This document shows, piece by piece, positions 61,656-64,000 of a stretch of DNA of 64,000 nt. Both the position numbers and the translations under genes were made by a program. The notes under the pieces were generated by a model, which saw only the letters and a program-made list of their open reading frames with translations, made no database searches and had not been told where the DNA came from. The DNA lies in contig SIHP01000003.1 in NCBI GenBank assembly GCA_004762155.1, positions 308,131 to 372,130 on the forward strand, in the 5' to 3' direction. Numbering within the stretch: the stretch's first letter is position 1; every line of letters starts with the position of its first letter. The DNA comes from Flavobacteriaceae bacterium. Lineage in GTDB: Bacteria; Bacteroidota; Bacteroidia; Flavobacteriales; Flavobacteriaceae.

Positions 61656-63364
61656 TGTTGCACAAGTTAACAAAAAGCTAATACTAATTTAGGGTTTATT
61701 TGTATACTATTTTTTATCTTGTTGTATGCAAGGCCTTAAGATATATCAAGAAAAATTATTTAGCAATTTCCAATTAAGCGATCGAGTACCTAAGGAGAAT
61801 TTTTATAGACAATTAAAATCTGTGTTACAATTGGATTTTCTGTACACACAAACATCAAGGTATTATGGAACAAGCGGACAAAAAAGTGTTGATCCTGTTG
61901 TGTTTTTTAAATTGTGTTTGGTGGGTTATTTAGAAAATATCATTAGCGATCGAAAGTTAATTGCTCATTGCAGTATGCGCTTAGATCTTTTATATTTTTT
62001 AGATTATGATATTGATGAGCCTTTGCCTTGGCACTCTACGATAAGTCGTACACGTCAGTTATTTCCAGAAACAATTTTTGAAGAAGTTTTTACTCACGTT
62101 TTTAAGTTATGTGTTGAAAAAGGAATGGTAAGTGGTCATACGCAAGTTATCGATTCGGCACCAGTAAAAGCCAATGCGAGTATGGATAGTTTAGCGTTAA
62201 AAGTTCCAGCACAAGATTTGGTGTCTTACTTAGCAGAAGTTCGCCATATCAGTGAAAAAGATAAAGATACGTATCGTAAAGTAAAACAAGATAAATCTGA
62301 GAAATCTCAACGAGTTATAAGTGCGAATCAACAGGAATTAGCAGCAATAAAAACTAGAAATAAGAAATGGTCAAAAGAACAGAATCATCGACCAGGAGCC
62401 AATAACAAAGGAAGTAAATACACCAGTAATAAAACACATTATAGTCCTACAGATCCGGATGCACGTATTAGTGTAAAGCCAGGAAAAGCGAGAAAGTTGA
62501 ATTATACGAGTCAATTAACAGTAGATAGTAGTCATCATGTAATTACGGATATACAAGCGTATCATGCTTGCGGAAAAGACAGCCAGCATTTACAAGATAT
62601 TACCAAGCGGGTTAAACAGCGCTTGTGGAAAGAAGGGTTTCTATGGGAAAATTGTTTGGCAGACACAGGGTATAGCAGCGGCGAAAATTATACATTTTTA
62701 GAATCGGAAAATCTAGTAAGTTATATTCCACCCCATGGAACTTATAAAGGTTGTCCAGAAGGTTTTTCTTATCATAAAGTTCAAGATCATTATGAATGTT
62801 CACAAGGAAAAATAATTCCATTTAAGAAAGTCTTTTTAGATCATCGTACCAAGACGAAAAAGAAAGAATATAGAGGGAGTACAAAATTATGTTTTGATTG
62901 TCCATTAAAAAAGGATTGTTTAAAAACAGCAAAAGAAAAACGGATCACAGTAACGTATTATCGAGAAGAATATGAACGGAACAATGCACGAGTAAATAGT
63001 AAACGAGGGACTTATATGAAAAAGCAACGTCAAAGCAGAGTAGAGCCTGTTTTTGGTGTGCTGACTCAATATTTAGGCTTACGAAAAATAAACACCAAGG
63101 GTTTATCGCAAGCAAATAAGGTAATGCATATGAGTGCAATTGCTTATAATTTGAAAAAATATCTGAAGTTTATCAATAAAACAGCAAAAAGTAATAGGAA
63201 AGCTATTACGACTCTGTTTTCTTTAAATATTTCAATCATGTACTTCAAAATAAAGACTTTTAAGAAACTGAAAAGTTGGTGTATCTAATTTAAAGTGTAA
63301 AAAAATAAGCCCTTAAAAAGGCTTATTTGAAGTGGTATCTTTTAGTTTTTTGCACTTGTGCAAC
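61656..63364 (+). mobile_element. IS1182-like element, copy 2 (intact)
   Basis: About 1.7 kb with the same ends as copy 1 (TGTTGCACAAGT ... ACTTGTGCAAC), one complete transposase gene and the terminal hairpin at 63303-63328. It is the only copy in the window that could supply transposase. Confidence 0.85.
61726..63288 (+). CDS. IS1182-family transposase
   Basis: 520 aa. The N-terminal domain (residues 1-115) with KSVDPVVFFKLCLVGYLENI and CSMRLDLLYFLDYDIDEPLP is typical of IS1182 transposases. The catalytic core supplies acidic residues in QVIDSAPVKANASMDS, LADTGYSSGENY and SRVEPVFGVL. A cysteine cluster CFDCPLKKDC sits in the insertion before the last acidic residue, as in other family members. 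The ATG at 61726 is 70 bases inside the element. Confidence 0.93.
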   Translation: MQGLKIYQEKLFSNFQLSDRVPKENFYRQLKSVLQLDFLYTQTSRYYGTSGQKSVDPVVFFKLCLVGYLENIISDRKLIAHCSMRLDLLYFLDYDIDEPLPWHSTISRTRQLFPETIFEEVFTHVFKLCVEKGMVSGHTQVIDSAPVKANASMDSLALKVPAQDLVSYLAEVRHISEKDKDTYRKVKQDKSEKSQRVISANQQELAAIKTRNKKWSKEQNHRPGANNKGSKYTSNKTHYSPTDPDARISVKPGKARKLNYTSQLTVDSSHHVITDIQAYHACGKDSQHLQDITKRVKQRLWKEGFLWENCLADTGYSSGENYTFLESENLVSYIPPHGTYKGCPEGFSYHKVQDHYECSQGKIIPFKKVFLDHRTKTKKKEYRGSTKLCFDCPLKKDCLKTAKEKRITVTYYREEYERNNARVNSKRGTYMKKQRQSRVEPVFGVLTQYLGLRKINTKGLSQANKVMHMSAIAYNLKKYLKFINKTAKSNRKAITTLFSLNISIMYFKIKTFKKLKSWCI

Positions 63365-63389
63365 GGTTACCCTTGTTGTGTAGCGTATT

Positions 63390-63839
63390 TTATATTTTCA
63401 AATCACTTGGTTCAATGCTTGTTCCTATTAAATTACATTTCTCTTCTATTTCCTGATTATTTAAAAGTCCCATTCTATAACAACGAGTAAGAAAATAATA
63501 AGCGGAGTCAATTAGTTTTTTTCTCACATTTTTAAGTTCCGAACTTGAAGTCCTCTTAGGAGGAGAAGGAATTCCATTTGTCAATTCACATTTTCCACCA
63601 CAGTATGGACAATGGCTTTCATAGATTTTATCTCCGTGATTTTCCATCCATTCTTTCTGAGACTCTTTAATTTTATTAAATCTGCTATTATACAAATCAA
63701 TAGAGTTTCTTGCTTCGATTACTTCATTCAGCCAAAAGTCAATATTAGAAAATTGTCCCGCAACGTGATGAGCAAAACCAGAAGTAAAACGTCTCAATTG
63801 TTCAGAAATTCTATCCGCTTTCTCTATTGTATAAATCAT
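63390..63839 (-). CDS. Small CPYC-motif protein, cassette-like
   Basis: 149 aa without signal peptide. The middle has ESHCPYCGGKCELTNGI, a three-cysteine motif suited to zinc or iron-sulfur binding. The rest is helical and charged (ISEQLRRFTSGFAHHVAG, KNVRKKLIDSAYYFLTRC). No family recognised. It is bracketed by near-perfect inverted 14-mers GTTGTGTAGCGTAT (63375-63388) and ATATGCTACACAAC (63863-63876), immediately beside the repeat that follows, so it has the look of a mobile single-gene unit. Confidence 0.6.
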   Translation of the reverse strand: MIYTIEKADRISEQLRRFTSGFAHHVAGQFSNIDFWLNEVIEARNSIDLYNSRFNKIKESQKEWMENHGDKIYESHCPYCGGKCELTNGIPSPPKRTSSSELKNVRKKLIDSAYYFLTRCYRMGLLNNQEIEEKCNLIGTSIEPSDLKI

Positions 63840-63862
63840 TTATATTCTGCTTTTTTTGTCTT

Positions 63863-64000
63863 ATATGCTACACAACGTATGGCTAACAGCAGTGCGACCG
63901 AATGGGAAGCATTGACTTTTAGCTGTTGTTGGTTTTAGTCTTTGTAATATAAAGGTATGAAATTCCAATAGATCATAAAAGACGGAGTCCTAAAAATAAA
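63863..64000. repeat. Dispersed palindromic repeat, left part (runs off window)
   Basis: Begins ATATGCTACACAACGTATGG, comparable with GGTACAACGGTTAG of the copy at 61455, and continues with GCTAACAGCAGTGCGACC. The diagnostic right half lies beyond the window, so membership is inferred from the ACAACG left end and position. Confidence 0.45.

Noticed and set aside
21223..64000. Canonical integron attC sites
   Set aside because: The repeats are longer than usual attC sites, the terminal GTTGTGY does not fit GTTRRRY, and no integrase gene is in the window; I kept only attC-like as a description.

Overview
The window is AT-rich DNA from a member of the Bacteroidetes, very probably a marine Flavobacteriaceae. 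The support is a fused hemC-hemD gene inside a flavobacterial-style haem cluster, promoters with the Bacteroidetes -7 box TAnnTTTG, a type IX secretion (T9SS) C-terminal sorting domain, a DUF6428-type arsenic operon and very large secreted leucine-rich-repeat (LRR) proteins. I saw no rRNA, tRNA or CRISPR array.

Region 1 (1-8.7 kb) is a haem biosynthesis run, all on the plus strand: hemA (3' part), hemCD fusion, hemB, hemL, a PrcB-like lipoprotein, hemE, a thioredoxin-fold secreted protein without CxxC, an EI24/CysZ-like membrane protein and hemF. Several genes overlap or abut. Region 2 (8.7-21.2 kb) is ordinary chromosomal content: a histidine kinase/response regulator pair followed by a small secreted protein; then, on the minus strand, an RNase Z-like hydrolase, MarC, a DUF3124 lipoprotein, an AraC regulator with an SDR enzyme, a NYN/LOTUS protein and an arsR-DUF6428-arsC operon; then a methyltransferase and a phosphatidylserine-decarboxylase-family protein.

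Region 3 (21.2-24.8 kb) is a scrambled accessory zone: a dispersed palindromic repeat, an IS1182-like remnant, a cassette-like lipoprotein, an XRE regulator, a truncated gene end, and a decayed copy of the T9SS protein found intact at 55.2 kb. Behind that decayed copy lies an intact 52-aa export-signal-like peptide gene.

Region 4 (24.8-57.7 kb) is the most unusual part. It encodes a TPR-TM-HTH regulator, a YHYH lipoprotein, three giant secreted LRR proteins (1373, 1899 and 3360 aa), a 7TM-DISM-HTH regulator, an M4 metallopeptidase carrying the same LRR module and the same ~215-residue dockerin-like C-terminal domain, and a T9SS-sorted protein followed by a second copy of the 52-aa peptide gene. 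Upstream regions inside this block carry two recurrent direct-repeat motifs: A, TGCCACTTTTTGCCAC, and B, TGTCCCCC..TTTGTCTCCC. Nearly all lie 31-33 nt before a TAnnTTTG-like -7 box. This suggests a dedicated two-motif regulon controlling surface or secreted proteins and several tiny genes, perhaps through the two resident LuxR-like regulators.

Region 5 (57.7-64 kb) is again accessory: two IS1182-like elements, one with an inactivated transposase, each next to a ~200-bp palindromic repeat, plus two cassette-like single genes (a TIM-barrel hydrolase-like protein and a small CPYC protein).
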